The translations under genes and the position numbers were made by a program. The notes beneath the pieces are model-generated. The model saw only the letters and a list, made by a program, of their open reading frames with translations, was not told the DNA's origin and searched no databases. Source: Billgrantia montanilacus (GTDB lineage: Bacteria > Pseudomonadota > Gammaproteobacteria > Pseudomonadales > Halomonadaceae). Taken from it: a DNA stretch of 64,000 bases. Within the stretch, counting starts at the first letter, position 1. Each line of letters begins with the position of its first letter. Of the stretch, positions 50,363 to 60,418 are shown in pieces. Where the stretch lies: assembly GCF_003336675.1 (NCBI RefSeq), contig NZ_QPII01000003.1:248001-312000 (forward strand), written 5' to 3'.

Positions 50363-52429
50363 CTACTGCTGAAGCAGGGCGATATCCGCCACTTCGAGAA
50401 ACAGCCCCTGGAGGCCAGCCAGCAGAGCCAGGCGATTGGTGCGGGTGGCGTCATCCTCCGCCATGACCATGACCTGGTCGAAGAAGGTATCGACGGGATC
50501 ACGCAGGCTCGCGAGGGCATCCAGCGCCTCACGGTAGCGGCCCTCGGCAAACAGCGGCATGACGGCCTCGCGCTGGGCGGCGATGGCCTTGAAGAGCGCC
50601 TCTTCGGCCGATTCCTGCAGCAATGCCGGGTCAACGCTGGTGACGACTCGGCTGTCCTGCTTGGCGAGGATATTGGCGACACGCTTGTTGGCGGCGGCCA
50701 GGGCGGAAGCCTCTTCGCGCTGGGCAAAGGCATGGACGGCACGAAGGCGCCGGGCAAAGTCCAGTGGCCGAGTCACCGGCCGGGCACGCACGGCGAGATA
50801 GACCTCGGCCTCGATCCCTTCCTCCTGGCCCCAGGCGCGGAAGCGGTCGAGCATATAGGTCAGGACCTCCTCGACCAGGTTCTCGGCGTAGGGGAGCTCC
50901 TGATGTTGCGCAGCAGCAAGTTCCAGCAGTTCACGGAGATCCAGATCGAGTTCGCCCTTCACCAGGATGTTGAGTACCCCGATGGAGGCTCGGCGGAGGG
51001 CGAAGGGGTCCTTGGTGCCGGTGGGTCGTGCGCCGATACCGAAGATACCGGTCAGGGTGTCGAGCCGGTCGGCCAGCGCCAGAGCGAGCCCGGTGCGGGT
51101 TTCGGGAATGGCGTCGGTAGCGAAGCGTGGCAGGTACTGCTCCTCAAGCGCCTGGGCGACGTCGGCCGGCTCGCCGTCCTGGCTGGCATAGTAGCGGCCC
51201 ATGATGCCCTGAAGCTCGGGAAATTCGAGCACCATTTCGGTGACCAGGTCGCACTTGCCAAGCTCGGCGGCGCGCCGGGCATGGGCCACGTTGCCGCCGA
51301 TGCGGCCGGCGATGAAGGCGGCGACCGCCGCCGTGCGATGCGCCTTGTCGGCGAGGGTGCCGAGCTGTTGCTGGAACAACACGCTGGTGAGACCGTCGAT
51401 GCGGCTGGCGAGCGACTGCTTGCGGTCGGTGTCGTAGAAGAAGGCGGCATCGGCCAGGCGGGGGCGAATCACCTTCTCGTTACCCTCGATGACCTGCTGT
51501 GGATCCTGGCTATCGATATTGGCGATGGTGATGAACAGGGGCTTGAGCTTGCCGGCGTCGTCGAGCAGATGGAAGTACTTCTGGTTGGCCTTCATCGAGG
51601 AGATGAGGCACTCGGCGGGCACCTCGAGGAAGCGTTCGTCGAAACTGCCGGCCAGCGCCACGGGCCACTCCACCAGGCCGCTTACTTCGATGAGCAGATC
51701 CTCATCGATGACCGCCGTGGCCTCCTGGACCTCCGCCTCGGACAGCACCTGCTCACGGATGCGCTCCCGGCGCTTTCCTCGATCGGCCAGCACCCAGGCG
51801 TTTTCCAGGGCGGCAAGATAGTCGTCGGCATGGGCCAGTTCGATGGCTTCGGGGGCGTGGAAGCGATGGCCGCGGGTCGTGCGACCGGCGGAAAGTCCGA
51901 GGACCTCGGCGTCGACGATATCGCTGCCATAGAGCATCACCAGCCAATGCACGGGACGGGAGAACTCGATGCGCGAGGCCCCCCAGCGCATGTTCTTGGG
52001 CACCGGCAGGGCGGCTGCCGCCTTGGCAACGATAGCGGGCAGCAGGGCCGTCGTGGCTTCACCCGACTGCTGTTCGCGGTAGCCAAGCCAGGTGCCCTTG
52101 TCGGTCTCCAGGTGAATCAAGTCGGCCACATCGACGCCACAAGAGCGGGCAAAGCCCTGGGCAGCCTTGGTAGGCTCGCCATCCTTGTAGGCGGCGGCCA
52201 GCGCGGGGCCGCGACGCTCGACTTCCCGGTCGGGCTGCTTGTCGGCCAGCTTGGTGATCTGCACGGCCAGGCGGCGGGGGGTGGCCCAGGCGTGAACGTC
52301 GGCAAAGGCGATATCGGCATCGGCGAGGCCACGGCAGATGCCGTCGGCCAGGGCGTCGGAGAGGGCGTCGATGGCCCCCGGCGGAAGCTCCTCGGCCCCC
52401 AGTTCCAGCAAAAAGGTATCAACAGCCAT
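50363..52429 (-). CDS. glyS: Glycyl-tRNA synthetase beta subunit
   Basis: Beta chain of the alpha2beta2 glycyl-tRNA synthetase, which recognises tRNA. 688 residues starting MAVDTFLLELGAEELPPGAI as in homologues. It begins two bases after the glyQ stop, with GGAG upstream inside glyQ. The C-terminal part is the anticodon-binding domain. Confidence 0.97.
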   Translation of the reverse strand: MAVDTFLLELGAEELPPGAIDALSDALADGICRGLADADIAFADVHAWATPRRLAVQITKLADKQPDREVERRGPALAAAYKDGEPTKAAQGFARSCGVDVADLIHLETDKGTWLGYREQQSGEATTALLPAIVAKAAAALPVPKNMRWGASRIEFSRPVHWLVMLYGSDIVDAEVLGLSAGRTTRGHRFHAPEAIELAHADDYLAALENAWVLADRGKRRERIREQVLSEAEVQEATAVIDEDLLIEVSGLVEWPVALAGSFDERFLEVPAECLISSMKANQKYFHLLDDAGKLKPLFITIANIDSQDPQQVIEGNEKVIRPRLADAAFFYDTDRKQSLASRIDGLTSVLFQQQLGTLADKAHRTAAVAAFIAGRIGGNVAHARRAAELGKCDLVTEMVLEFPELQGIMGRYYASQDGEPADVAQALEEQYLPRFATDAIPETRTGLALALADRLDTLTGIFGIGARPTGTKDPFALRRASIGVLNILVKGELDLDLRELLELAAAQHQELPYAENLVEEVLTYMLDRFRAWGQEEGIEAEVYLAVRARPVTRPLDFARRLRAVHAFAQREEASALAAANKRVANILAKQDSRVVTSVDPALLQESAEEALFKAIAAQREAVMPLFAEGRYREALDALASLRDPVDTFFDQVMVMAEDDATRTNRLALLAGLQGLFLEVADIALLQQ

Positions 52430-52431
52430 GT

Positions 52432-53424
52432 TCAAGCGTCTCCCTGTTCAGCAAGCGGCTCGTTGGCGAGCAGTTCCTGGCGCAGGGCCTCGGGGGCCAT
52501 GGGGAAACCGGCGGCCTTGCGTGAGTCGTAATAGGCGTGGGCCACATCGCGGGCCATGGTGCGCACGCGCAGGATGTAGCGCTGGCGTTCGGTGACGGAA
52601 ATGGCGTGGCGAGCATCCAGCAGGTTGAAGGTATGGGATGCCTTGAGTACCTGCTCGTAGGCGGGCAGGGGCAGGCTGGCTTCGAGCAGCTTGGTGCACT
52701 CCCTTTCCTGATGGTCGAAGGCAGCGAATAGCGCGGGCACATCGGCCTGCTCGAAGTTGTAGGCCGACTGCTCCCGCTCGTTCTGCAGGTAGACGTCGCC
52801 GTAGGTGACCCGGGAACCATCCGGTGCCACGGTCCAGACGAGGTCATAGACGCTGTCGACGTTCTGCAGGTACATGGCGATACGCTCGAGACCATAGGTC
52901 AGCTCGCCGGTGACGGGGTAGCATTCGATGCCGCCGGCCTGCTGGAAATAAGTGAACTGGGTCACCTCCATGCCGTTGAGCCAGACCTCCCAGCCCAGCC
53001 CCCAGGCGCCGAGAGTGGGCGACTCCCAGTTGTCCTCGACGAAGCGAATGTCATGTACCAAGGGGTCGATGCCCAGGCGTTGGAGGGAACCCAGGAAGAG
53101 CGCCTGCAGGTCGGCGGGGGAGGGCTTCATGACGACCTGGAACTGGTAATAGTGCTGGAGCCGGTTGGGGTTCTCGCCGTAGCGACCGTCGGTGGGCCGG
53201 CGGGAGGGCTGCACGTAGGCGGCATTCCAGGTCTCGGGTCCGATGGAGCGTAGGAAGGTGGCGGGATGAAAGGTGCCTGCGCCGACCTCCATGTCCAGAG
53301 GCTGGAGCACCACGCAGCCCTGTTCGGCCCAGTACTGCTGCAGGGCCAGGATCAGGCCCTGGAAGGTCGTCGCGTCCGGCGTCGACCCCGGGGTCGAAGT
53401 CGACGATAGTGTCGAGAGTGTCAT
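52432..53424 (-). CDS. glyQ: Glycyl-tRNA synthetase alpha subunit
   Basis: Catalytic alpha chain, about 330 residues from the ATG at 53424. [21 protein letters not shown] and the motif [19 protein letters not shown] are diagnostic. The start is uncertain because no clear ribosome binding site is visible; an ATG seven codons upstream (53445) is also open. It forms an operon with glyS. Confidence 0.95.
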   Translation of the reverse strand: MTLSTLSSTSTPGSTPDATTFQGLILALQQYWAEQGCVVLQPLDMEVGAGTFHPATFLRSIGPETWNAAYVQPSRRPTDGRYGENPNRLQHYYQFQVVMKPSPADLQALFLGSLQRLGIDPLVHDIRFVEDNWESPTLGAWGLGWEVWLNGMEVTQFTYFQQAGGIECYPVTGELTYGLERIAMYLQNVDSVYDLVWTVAPDGSRVTYGDVYLQNEREQSAYNFEQADVPALFAAFDHQERECTKLLEASLPLPAYEQVLKASHTFNLLDARHAISVTERQRYILRVRTMARDVAHAYYDSRKAAGFPMAPEALRQELLANEPLAEQGDA

Positions 53425-53525
53425 TGGGAAAGCACCGTTGGCCATGAATTCACGAGGCGTCAAGTATACAATCACAGGCACATCGGTTATAGGCGCAGTC
53501 AACGGCGCCGCAGCGAGGAACCCTA

Positions 53526-54491
53526 ATGATCGTAGTGACAGGTGGTGCTGGCTTCATCGGCTCGAATCTCGTCAAGGCACTCAACGAGCGTGGTCGCACG
53601 GACGTGCTGGTCGTCGACGACCTTCTCGACGGCACCAAGTTCGTCAATCTGGCCGACTGCACGCTCGGGGATTATCTGGACAAGGATGACTTTCGCGAGC
53701 GAGTCGAGGCGGTATTGCGTGGTGAGTCATCGCGGTTGCCCCCCATCGAAGCCATTTTCCATGAGGGCGCCTGCTCGGACACCACCGAGTGGGATGGCCG
53801 CTTCATGCTCGACAACAATTTCGAGTACTCCAAGGTGCTGCTGCATTTCTGCCAGCTGCAGGGCATCCCCTTCATCTACGCCTCCTCGGCGGCGACCTAC
53901 GGAGGCAGCCAGGTCTTTCGCGAGGAGCCCGAGTACGAGAAGCCGCTCAATGTCTATGGCTACTCCAAGCTGCTCTTCGACCAGTACGTGCGCGAGCACT
54001 GGGATGAGCTGACGAGCCAGGTGGTGGGGTTTCGCTACTTCAATGTCTATGGCCCGCGGGAACAACACAAGGGCAAGATGGCCAGCGTCGCCTTCCACCA
54101 TCACACCCAGATATCGGCGGGGCAGGACCTCAAGCTGTTTGGCGCCTGGGATGGCTATGAGGCCGGCATGCAGAGCCGTGACTTCGTCTATGTCGGTGAT
54201 GTGGTGAACGTCAACCTGTGGTTTCTCGACAACCCGGGGAAGTCCGGAATCTTCAACCTGGGCTCGGGGCGTGCCGAGCCTTTCAAGGCGATCGGTGAAG
54301 CCGTCATCGACTTTCACCGCCAGGGCAAAATCGAGTACATCGACTTCCCCGAAGAGCTCAAGGGGCGCTACCAGAGCTATACCCGGGCCGATATCTCACG
54401 GCTGCGGGAGGCGGGCTATGATCGGGAATTCCGCACTGTGGCCGAGGGGGTGTGGGAGTACCTGCGGTGGCTCGGCGGAGAGGCTGAATGA
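53526..54491 (+). CDS. hldD: ADP-L-glycero-D-manno-heptose 6-epimerase
   Basis: NADP-dependent short-chain epimerase, the last step of ADP-heptose synthesis. 321 residues. Rossmann motif [16 protein letters not shown] at 4-19, active-site [11 protein letters not shown] (Tyr and Lys) near 141. GAGG precedes the ATG. It overlaps waaF by four bases, so the two are co-translated. Confidence 0.97.
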   Translation: MIVVTGGAGFIGSNLVKALNERGRTDVLVVDDLLDGTKFVNLADCTLGDYLDKDDFRERVEAVLRGESSRLPPIEAIFHEGACSDTTEWDGRFMLDNNFEYSKVLLHFCQLQGIPFIYASSAATYGGSQVFREEPEYEKPLNVYGYSKLLFDQYVREHWDELTSQVVGFRYFNVYGPREQHKGKMASVAFHHHTQISAGQDLKLFGAWDGYEAGMQSRDFVYVGDVVNVNLWFLDNPGKSGIFNLGSGRAEPFKAIGEAVIDFHRQGKIEYIDFPEELKGRYQSYTRADISRLREAGYDREFRTVAEGVWEYLRWLGGEAE

Positions 54492-55531
54492 GGGCACCGC
54501 CTTCGTCGGGCGAGCGCATCCTGGTGGTTGGCCCATCCTGGGTCGGTGACATGGTGATGGCCCAGAGCCTGCTGAAGACACTCAAGCAGCGCCAGCCCGA
54601 CTGCCATATCGGGGTCGTGGCCCCCGGCTGGTCGCAGCCGATCCTTGCGCGCATGGATGAGGTCGCCGAGGTGGCGACGCTGGACGTAACTCACGGCGAA
54701 TTCGGTTGGGGCACCCGGCGGACGCTGGCGAAGCGGCTCGCGGGGCGCTTCGACCGGGCGATCGTCCTGCCTCGCTCCTGGAAGTCGGCGCTGGTTCCCT
54801 TCCTGGCGCGGATACCCCGGCGCACCGGCTATACCGGTGAACATCGCTTCGGGCTGCTCAACGATCGGCGCGCGCTGGACAAGAAAGTACTGGACCAGAC
54901 CGTCAAGCGCTTCGTCGCGCTGGGCCTGCCAGCGGGTGCAGATCTGGAGGCTCTGTCGATCCCTCGTCCGCGGCTGCGGGTCGATACCCTGAACCTGGCG
55001 GCTGTGCGCGACGGCCTGGGGCTCTCGTCACGACCAGCCATCGGCATGATGCCCGGTGCCGAGTATGGCCCGGCCAAGCAGTGGCCGTTGGGCCATTTTC
55101 GTGAATTGGCCCTGCGCCTGGTGGCGGAAGGCTTCGAGGTGCGGGTGCTCGGCGGCCCCAAGGATGCCGAGGCCGGCACGGTGATTGCAGAAGGGCAGGA
55201 GGGCGTGCACAACCTGTGCGGAAAGACACGGCTGGCCGACGCCGTGGACCTGCTGGCCGACTGCCGGCAGGTGGTCACCAACGATTCGGGATTGATGCAT
55301 GTGGCGGCCGCCGTGGGGACCCGCGTCCAGGCCCTCTATGGCTCGTCGTCGCCGCTCTACACGCCGCCCCTGACCGACAAAGCCACGATTCATACCCTGG
55401 CGCTGGAGTGCTCTCCCTGTTTCCAGCGCACCTGCCCGCTGGGCCATACCAACTGCCTGGTGCAGCTATCGCCCCAGCGGGTCTTGCAGGCGATACTGGC
55501 CTCGAGAGCAGAACTCATCGGCCGTGGCTGA
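54488..55531 (+). CDS. waaF: ADP-heptose:LPS heptosyltransferase II
   Basis: Family 9 glycosyltransferase that adds the second heptose of the LPS inner core, 347 residues. [18 protein letters not shown] at the N-terminus, [14 protein letters not shown] in the middle (WaaF hallmark) and [21 protein letters not shown] near 255. ATGA overlap with hldD. Confidence 0.95.
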   Translation: MRAPPSSGERILVVGPSWVGDMVMAQSLLKTLKQRQPDCHIGVVAPGWSQPILARMDEVAEVATLDVTHGEFGWGTRRTLAKRLAGRFDRAIVLPRSWKSALVPFLARIPRRTGYTGEHRFGLLNDRRALDKKVLDQTVKRFVALGLPAGADLEALSIPRPRLRVDTLNLAAVRDGLGLSSRPAIGMMPGAEYGPAKQWPLGHFRELALRLVAEGFEVRVLGGPKDAEAGTVIAEGQEGVHNLCGKTRLADAVDLLADCRQVVTNDSGLMHVAAAVGTRVQALYGSSSPLYTPPLTDKATIHTLALECSPCFQRTCPLGHTNCLVQLSPQRVLQAILASRAELIGRG

Positions 55532-55537
55532 GGGGTA

Positions 55538-57214
55538 TCACTGGACCGAAGCGGGCTCCTCACCGGTAGCGTCCTCCGGTGTTTCCACGATCTGTTCCTG
55601 AGGCTCCGCCTGCGGCTCCTCGCGCTGCGGTGCGAGCCCCTCCCACAGACGCTGCTGCAGGGCGTTCTCCTCGTGCATCCGGGCGTTCACAAACTCCATG
55701 CCATGCTCCTCGATCAGGGTGGGCTCATTCGACAGCAGCGATACGCCGAGGCCGGCACGATGCCAGTCGATGGTAAAGCCCATGGCATCCAGTATGGTGG
55801 GGAAAACGTCCACCATGGACGCCTCCCGGCCTTGTCTGCCCACAGGGATGCCGGGGCCCAGCAACATGAAGGTATTGTCGCGCTCGCTCTGGATCAGCTG
55901 CTCCCAGGCCGAGACCCGCATGGTCAGGTGGTCGCTGGCGATCACCACCAGAGTATTATCCAGCAAACCTTCACTATTGAGTCGTTCGAGCAGGTTCCGG
56001 GCCAGCCAGGCTGAACACTCGACCGAATAAAGAATATCCTCGCCATCGAATTCGCCCTGGCGATCGAGACAGCGCTGGGCGGGATAGCCACGAGGGGCAT
56101 GGCCGGTCAGCGAGAGATTGACCAGTCCCCAGGGGCCTTGCTCGTCGTTCAGGCGACGGATCTCCTCTACCGTGTAGTCGTAGAGCGAGTCGTCATAGAG
56201 CCCCCAGTTGTTGAGATAGTCAGGGTCGTCTAGCCGGGGTTGAAGGTCTTCACGCCCCAGCACCGTGTTGAAGCCGTGCTCCTCATAGAAGAGACCCTTG
56301 CCAGCGAAGGCGGTACTGGCGCCGCCCATGTAGGTGAGCCGATAGCCCTGTTCGGAGAGCAGGTCGCCCAGGCAGTCGACCCCGGGTACTACCGTTTCCA
56401 GCGGCGAGAACTGTCGGTCGTGGAGCAGGCCGGCGGGCATCAGTGGAGTACCGCACTGGCTGGCGATCATGCCCGCCATGGTCCAGCCGGTATTGTCGAG
56501 CTGGTAGACGCCCTCATAGACCAGGCCATTCTCGCCGATGGCATCCAGGTCGGCATAGGCGTCGCCGAAGCGCTCGCGATCGGCATAGGTGCGCTCGATG
56601 CTTTCCAGATAGATCAGCAGGAGGTTGGGCGGGTCGTCCCGAGCGTCGAGAATCATCGGTTCCACATACTGGCGGTCCAGCCAGGCGCCATCGTCGGTAA
56701 CGATAGCCGCGCCGCGCTGGGTCACGCCGTATAGCAGGGGGTTGCTGGCCAGCAGCAGCAGGGCCAGGAAGAATTCTATCCGTCGCCAGCGATGATCGTG
56801 GCGTAGAAGCCAGAGGAACGAGACGAACAGTGCTGCCATGGAGAGGGTATAGATGACGGCGGCCCCGACCCGGCTGACACCACCATGGTCGGCCATGCCG
56901 GCCTGGAGATGGAAGAAGACGGCACTCAGGTCGACGTTGCCGAAGCTTTCGGAAAGGTAGATATAGAGTCCCCACAGCGCGATGGGTACCAGTGTCCAGG
57001 ACCATAGGCGTGGAACAGCGGAGCGCTGCGGGGCATGAGGCGCGCCCCAGAGAAGCCGGAACCCCAGGAACAACCAGGCTGCCGTGACGAAGGGGAGTCC
57101 CCAGACCGGAAGTGGTGTCAGGGAGGTGACGGCATACCCCAGGCAAAGACCGATGATCAGCAGCGAACACCAGCGGGGGAAGTTCAGGTCACGAAACGAG
57201 AAGAAAAAGGGCAT
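55538..57214 (-). CDS. Sulfatase-fold phosphoglycerol transferase, OpgB/MdoB-like
   Basis: Inner-membrane enzyme of the alkaline-phosphatase/LTA-synthase group, 558 residues. Four or five membrane helices (about 1-160), then a periplasmic domain with LESIERTYADRE, GWTMAGMIASQCG (probable Thr nucleophile), CLGDLLSEQGYRLTYMGG and ASDHLTM, all matching the pattern of E. coli MdoB, which transfers phosphoglycerol to osmoregulated periplasmic glucans. It is shorter than MdoB (763) and ends in a Glu/Pro-rich tail (about 527-558). Acceptor here unknown: a glucan or an LPS part is possible given the neighbours. Convergent with waaF, six bases apart. Confidence 0.82.
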   Translation of the reverse strand: MPFFFSFRDLNFPRWCSLLIIGLCLGYAVTSLTPLPVWGLPFVTAAWLFLGFRLLWGAPHAPQRSAVPRLWSWTLVPIALWGLYIYLSESFGNVDLSAVFFHLQAGMADHGGVSRVGAAVIYTLSMAALFVSFLWLLRHDHRWRRIEFFLALLLLASNPLLYGVTQRGAAIVTDDGAWLDRQYVEPMILDARDDPPNLLLIYLESIERTYADRERFGDAYADLDAIGENGLVYEGVYQLDNTGWTMAGMIASQCGTPLMPAGLLHDRQFSPLETVVPGVDCLGDLLSEQGYRLTYMGGASTAFAGKGLFYEEHGFNTVLGREDLQPRLDDPDYLNNWGLYDDSLYDYTVEEIRRLNDEQGPWGLVNLSLTGHAPRGYPAQRCLDRQGEFDGEDILYSVECSAWLARNLLERLNSEGLLDNTLVVIASDHLTMRVSAWEQLIQSERDNTFMLLGPGIPVGRQGREASMVDVFPTILDAMGFTIDWHRAGLGVSLLSNEPTLIEEHGMEFVNARMHEENALQQRLWEGLAPQREEPQAEPQEQIVETPEDATGEEPASVQ

Positions 57215-57380
57215 GGCACCGCGCGCGCAGGTGGTGAGTTCAGTTAGCAGCTTATCAAGTCGAGGCCTGTTTGCACCAAAAGTCGTGGGTCGAACCGCCT
57301 GCTGGAGGAGGGCGTCGTTTGCCGTCCCGGCGCTTGCACCCGTAAACTGATGCCCCGCTCAGCTGACAAGGAAGGGCCTG

Positions 57381-58160
57381 ATGAGCCTCGCTGCCGTACT
57401 GATCGTCAAGAACGAGGAGGCTCACCTGCAAGCCTGCCTGGAGACGCTGAGCTGGGCGGACGAGATCGTGGTGGTGGATGCCGGTAGTATGGATGGCACC
57501 CGCGATATCGCCAGGGCCTTTACCGACAAGGTCGTGGTCGAGGATGACTGGCAGGGCTTCGGCGTGCAGCGGCAACGCGCGGAGGCGCTGGTGGAGAGCG
57601 ACTGGGTGCTGATGATCGATGCCGACGAGCGGGTGACGCCCGAGCTGCGCGGCAGCATCGAGGCCGCCGTGGCGTTGAATCAGCCGGCTATCTATACGCT
57701 GCCGCGCCTCTCCTGGTGCTTCGGGGCATTCATACGTCATTCCGGCTGGTACCCGGATCGTGTGGCACGCCTCTATCCACGGCAGCGAGCCGGGTATAAC
57801 GCATCCTTGGTGCACGAGAAGCTGGAAAATCCTGAGCGGCTGGTGGTGAAGCCGCTTCAGGGTGATCTGCTCCATTTTACTTACCGCGACCTGCGCCATT
57901 ACCTGGAGAAGTCCGCCCACTATGCCCAGGCCTGGGCCGAGCAGCGTGCAGCGCGGGGCAAGCGGGGCAGCCTGGCGGCGGGTATCGGGCATGGCATCGG
58001 CTGTTTTCTGCGCATGTATCTGTTCAAGGCCGGCTTCCTGGACGGGCGGCAGGGCCTGCTGTTGGCGCTGCTTTCTGCCCACTCGACCTTCGCCAAGTAT
58101 GCCGACCTGTGGGTCAGAACTCGGACGTCGCCTCCTCCAGACGATATATCAGCTCACTGA
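57381..58160 (+). CDS. Family 2 glycosyltransferase, LPS core type (WaaE/KdtX-like)
   Basis: Cytoplasmic GT-A transferase, 259 residues, related to the beta-1,4-glucosyltransferase WaaE that decorates heptose I. LIVKNEEAHLQACLETLSWA, VVDAGSMDGT and MIDADERV are the nucleotide-sugar and metal motifs, and SWCFGAFIRHSGWYPD follows. AGGAAGGGCCTG precedes the ATG. Its last 47 bases overlap the end of the opposite-strand family 9 gene. Confidence 0.87.
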   Translation: MSLAAVLIVKNEEAHLQACLETLSWADEIVVVDAGSMDGTRDIARAFTDKVVVEDDWQGFGVQRQRAEALVESDWVLMIDADERVTPELRGSIEAAVALNQPAIYTLPRLSWCFGAFIRHSGWYPDRVARLYPRQRAGYNASLVHEKLENPERLVVKPLQGDLLHFTYRDLRHYLEKSAHYAQAWAEQRAARGKRGSLAAGIGHGIGCFLRMYLFKAGFLDGRQGLLLALLSAHSTFAKYADLWVRTRTSPPPDDISAH

Positions 58161-59208
58161 TGGCGGTCGCCGCCACATCCAGGTCGATGGCAGCCATGTC
58201 GGACTCTGCAGCCCCCGGCGGCGGGCTGAAGGCGAGTCGGTGCGACTCGCTGTTGCAGGTTTGCCAGCGCAGCGGCGTGGCGGATCGTCGGGCCGGATAG
58301 AAGCCGGCGGTGGGCCGGTCGAGGCAGCCGGCAATATGCAGCGGACCGGTGGAGCCGGCGATAAACAGGTCGGCGGCCGCGAGAGTCATCGCGAAGTCGC
58401 CCAGTCCCCTTCTCGGCGGCAGCACGACCGCCTCCAGACCATCGCTCTCCAGCCGGTCGCGCAGCTCACCGGCGGTGGCCTCCTCGCTGGGCCCCGCCGT
58501 CATGATCCAGATGGGCCTGCTGCCGCCTGCGCGCGCATCGATCAAGCGTGCCAGCTGGGCATACTGCCCGGGGGTCAGGTTCACCGCCGAGCCACCGCTG
58601 CCGGCATGCAGATAGATCCAGGGACGTGACGTAGCGATGCCGAGCTCCTGGGCGAGGCGGGACCTCTGCACTTCGGACGTGCCGGCAGGGAGGGGCCAGT
58701 AGGGTGGGTCCGGGCGAGCCACCGACGCCACACCCAGGGCGAGCAGCAAGGCATCGGCCAGTTCGATATTGTAGACGTACTCAGGCCGGGTGGAACGGGA
58801 CCTGCGCTGGGTGACGCGATGATTGTAGAATAGCTGCGCCCACTTGGTGGCAGGAGCCAGGCGTAGCGGTATTCCGCTACGCCAGCCCAGCCAGCCGATT
58901 CGCGGCGTCGAGTAGAGGGTCAGCAGGGCCGCAAAGCGACCGGCTCGAAGCTGCTGCAGCAGAGAACGCTGTGCATTGCGACCGGCATCGCCGCCCGGGT
59001 CCAGGATCACCTCGTCGATCCAGGGACACAGCCGGGCCAATGGCGCGGTATAGGTTGGGACCAGAACACTGATATGCAGGGCGGGCGATGTGGCCTTGAG
59101 GTAGGCAAGCGCCGGCCAGGCCAGCATGAAGTCGCCGACCTTGTCGTTACGCACGACCAGTATGCGGGTCGATTCGCGGGGATTGCCCCCGTTGGCAGAA
59201 GACGTCAT
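58114..59208 (-). CDS. Family 9 glycosyltransferase (heptosyltransferase-like)
   Basis: Probable ADP-heptose-dependent transferase of the LPS core, 364 residues from the ATG at 59208 (GGAG six bases upstream). ILVVRNDKVGDFMLAWPALAYL at the N-terminus (key DKVGD), YLHAGSGGSAVNLTP in the middle, and AGSTGPLHIAGCLDRPTAGFYP near 300. It is the third family 9 enzyme in the window, so it may add an outer heptose (WaaQ-like). Divergent from the family 4 gene, 40 bases apart. Confidence 0.87.
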   Translation of the reverse strand: MTSSANGGNPRESTRILVVRNDKVGDFMLAWPALAYLKATSPALHISVLVPTYTAPLARLCPWIDEVILDPGGDAGRNAQRSLLQQLRAGRFAALLTLYSTPRIGWLGWRSGIPLRLAPATKWAQLFYNHRVTQRRSRSTRPEYVYNIELADALLLALGVASVARPDPPYWPLPAGTSEVQRSRLAQELGIATSRPWIYLHAGSGGSAVNLTPGQYAQLARLIDARAGGSRPIWIMTAGPSEEATAGELRDRLESDGLEAVVLPPRRGLGDFAMTLAAADLFIAGSTGPLHIAGCLDRPTAGFYPARRSATPLRWQTCNSESHRLAFSPPPGAAESDMAAIDLDVAATAISELIYRLEEATSEF

Positions 59209-59248
59209 CTGGGCTCCCGTGCCCCGGTGGCCGAAGAAGGAGACGACC

Positions 59249-60373
59249 TTGTCGCACAAGGTAATGCATATCTGCCTTTCGGATGGCTGGGGCGGACTGG
59301 AAATGTATCCTGGGCGGATTATACCCGAGCTTAAGCGCCAGGGTTGGGAGCCCCATGGCCTGGCGCTGGCAGGCTCTGCGGTAGCCGCAAGCCTGGTCGA
59401 GGCGGGCATCGAGCCTATGACGGTGCCCACGCGGGGGCGTGCCCTGCTGCAGGTCGGCCGGGTGCTTGCGTACCTGAAGCGTCATGACATCGGCGTGCTG
59501 CACTGCCACAAGTCCAGCGATCTGCGTCTGGGTGCCCTGCTCGCCACCTTGCGGCCGAAGCTAAAGCTGTTCTTCACCGATCACATGGGGGTCACCCGCG
59601 CCAAGAAGGACCTCTACCACCGCTGGGCCTATGGCAGGGTCACCCGACTGTTTGCCATCAGTGATGCAACGCGGGCGCGCAATGTCGCCGCCTTCCCCCT
59701 GCCGGTGGAGCGGATCAAGCGGCTCTATCTCGGTATCGACCTCGAGCCCTATCGCCCCCGGCTGAGCGAGGCGGAGCGCGAGGCACTGCGCCGCGAACTC
59801 GGTGTGCCTGCCGCTAGTGTGGCCATCGGCCTGCCTGGACGGCTGACGGATGGCAAGGGCCAGGAGCTCTGGGTCGAGGCGCTGGCTCTGCTGCGCGAGC
59901 GCTATCCGGACCTGGCCTGGCATGGCGTCGTCATTGGTGGCCTCACTGCCGCCGAGGGCAGCGACGAGGCCTATGTGGCGGGGCTGCGGGCTCAAGTCGC
60001 ATCGTTGAGCCTGGAAACGCGACTTCACTTTGCCGGCTTTCGCCGCGACCTGCCGCGGCTGTTCGAAGCGCTGGATATCGTTTGCGTACCGTCGCGCAAC
60101 GAGGCATTCGGTCTCACGGTCATCGAGGCGATGGCCGCCGGCAAGGCCGTGGTCGGCGCCGACAGTGGCGCCATCCCGGAGCTGATCGATGCTACCTGCG
60201 GCTGCCTCGCATCACCGGACGCGCCCGAGGCCTGGGCCGATGCCATGGCGGGGCTGGTAAGGGATCCAGAGCAGCGACAACGACTGGGGCAGGCGGCGCA
60301 GCGGCGGGCTGCGGAGCGCTTTGAGCTGGCTGCCCATGTGCGAGCCCTGCTCGAGGAGTATTCTCAGCCATAG
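59249..60373 (+). CDS. Family 4 glycosyltransferase, LPS core
   Basis: GT-B retaining glycosyltransferase, about 374 residues. The C-terminal domain has the family pattern GLPGRLTDGKGQELWVEAL, FRRDLPRLFEALDIVCVPSRNEAFGLTVIEAMAAG (key E...E of the EX7E motif), ADSGAIPELI. The TTG at 59249 has AAGGAG at six bases and reads MSHKVMHICLSDGW; an ATG five codons later is the alternative. Sugar donor not predictable. Confidence 0.87.
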   Translation: MSHKVMHICLSDGWGGLEMYPGRIIPELKRQGWEPHGLALAGSAVAASLVEAGIEPMTVPTRGRALLQVGRVLAYLKRHDIGVLHCHKSSDLRLGALLATLRPKLKLFFTDHMGVTRAKKDLYHRWAYGRVTRLFAISDATRARNVAAFPLPVERIKRLYLGIDLEPYRPRLSEAEREALRRELGVPAASVAIGLPGRLTDGKGQELWVEALALLRERYPDLAWHGVVIGGLTAAEGSDEAYVAGLRAQVASLSLETRLHFAGFRRDLPRLFEALDIVCVPSRNEAFGLTVIEAMAAGKAVVGADSGAIPELIDATCGCLASPDAPEAWADAMAGLVRDPEQRQRLGQAAQRRAAERFELAAHVRALLEEYSQP

Positions 60374-60418
60374 CTCTTAGCCATAGACCTTAACCATAGC
60401 ACTTAGCCATAGCCTCGA
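60367..60418. repeat. Four tandem copies of a 13-base repeat at convergent gene ends
   Basis: Units GCCATAGCTCTTA, GCCATAGACCTTA, ACCATAGCACTTA, GCCATAGCCTCGA. They cover the stop codons of the family 4 gene (plus) and kdkA (minus) and the gap between them. Confidence 0.8.

Noticed and set aside
50141..52531. 796-codon plus-strand frame opposite glyS
   Set aside because: A GC-rich shadow of glyS: opposite strand, biased composition and no family character. Similar long antisense frames opposite atpA, dnaA, mnmG and gyrB were dropped for the same reason.
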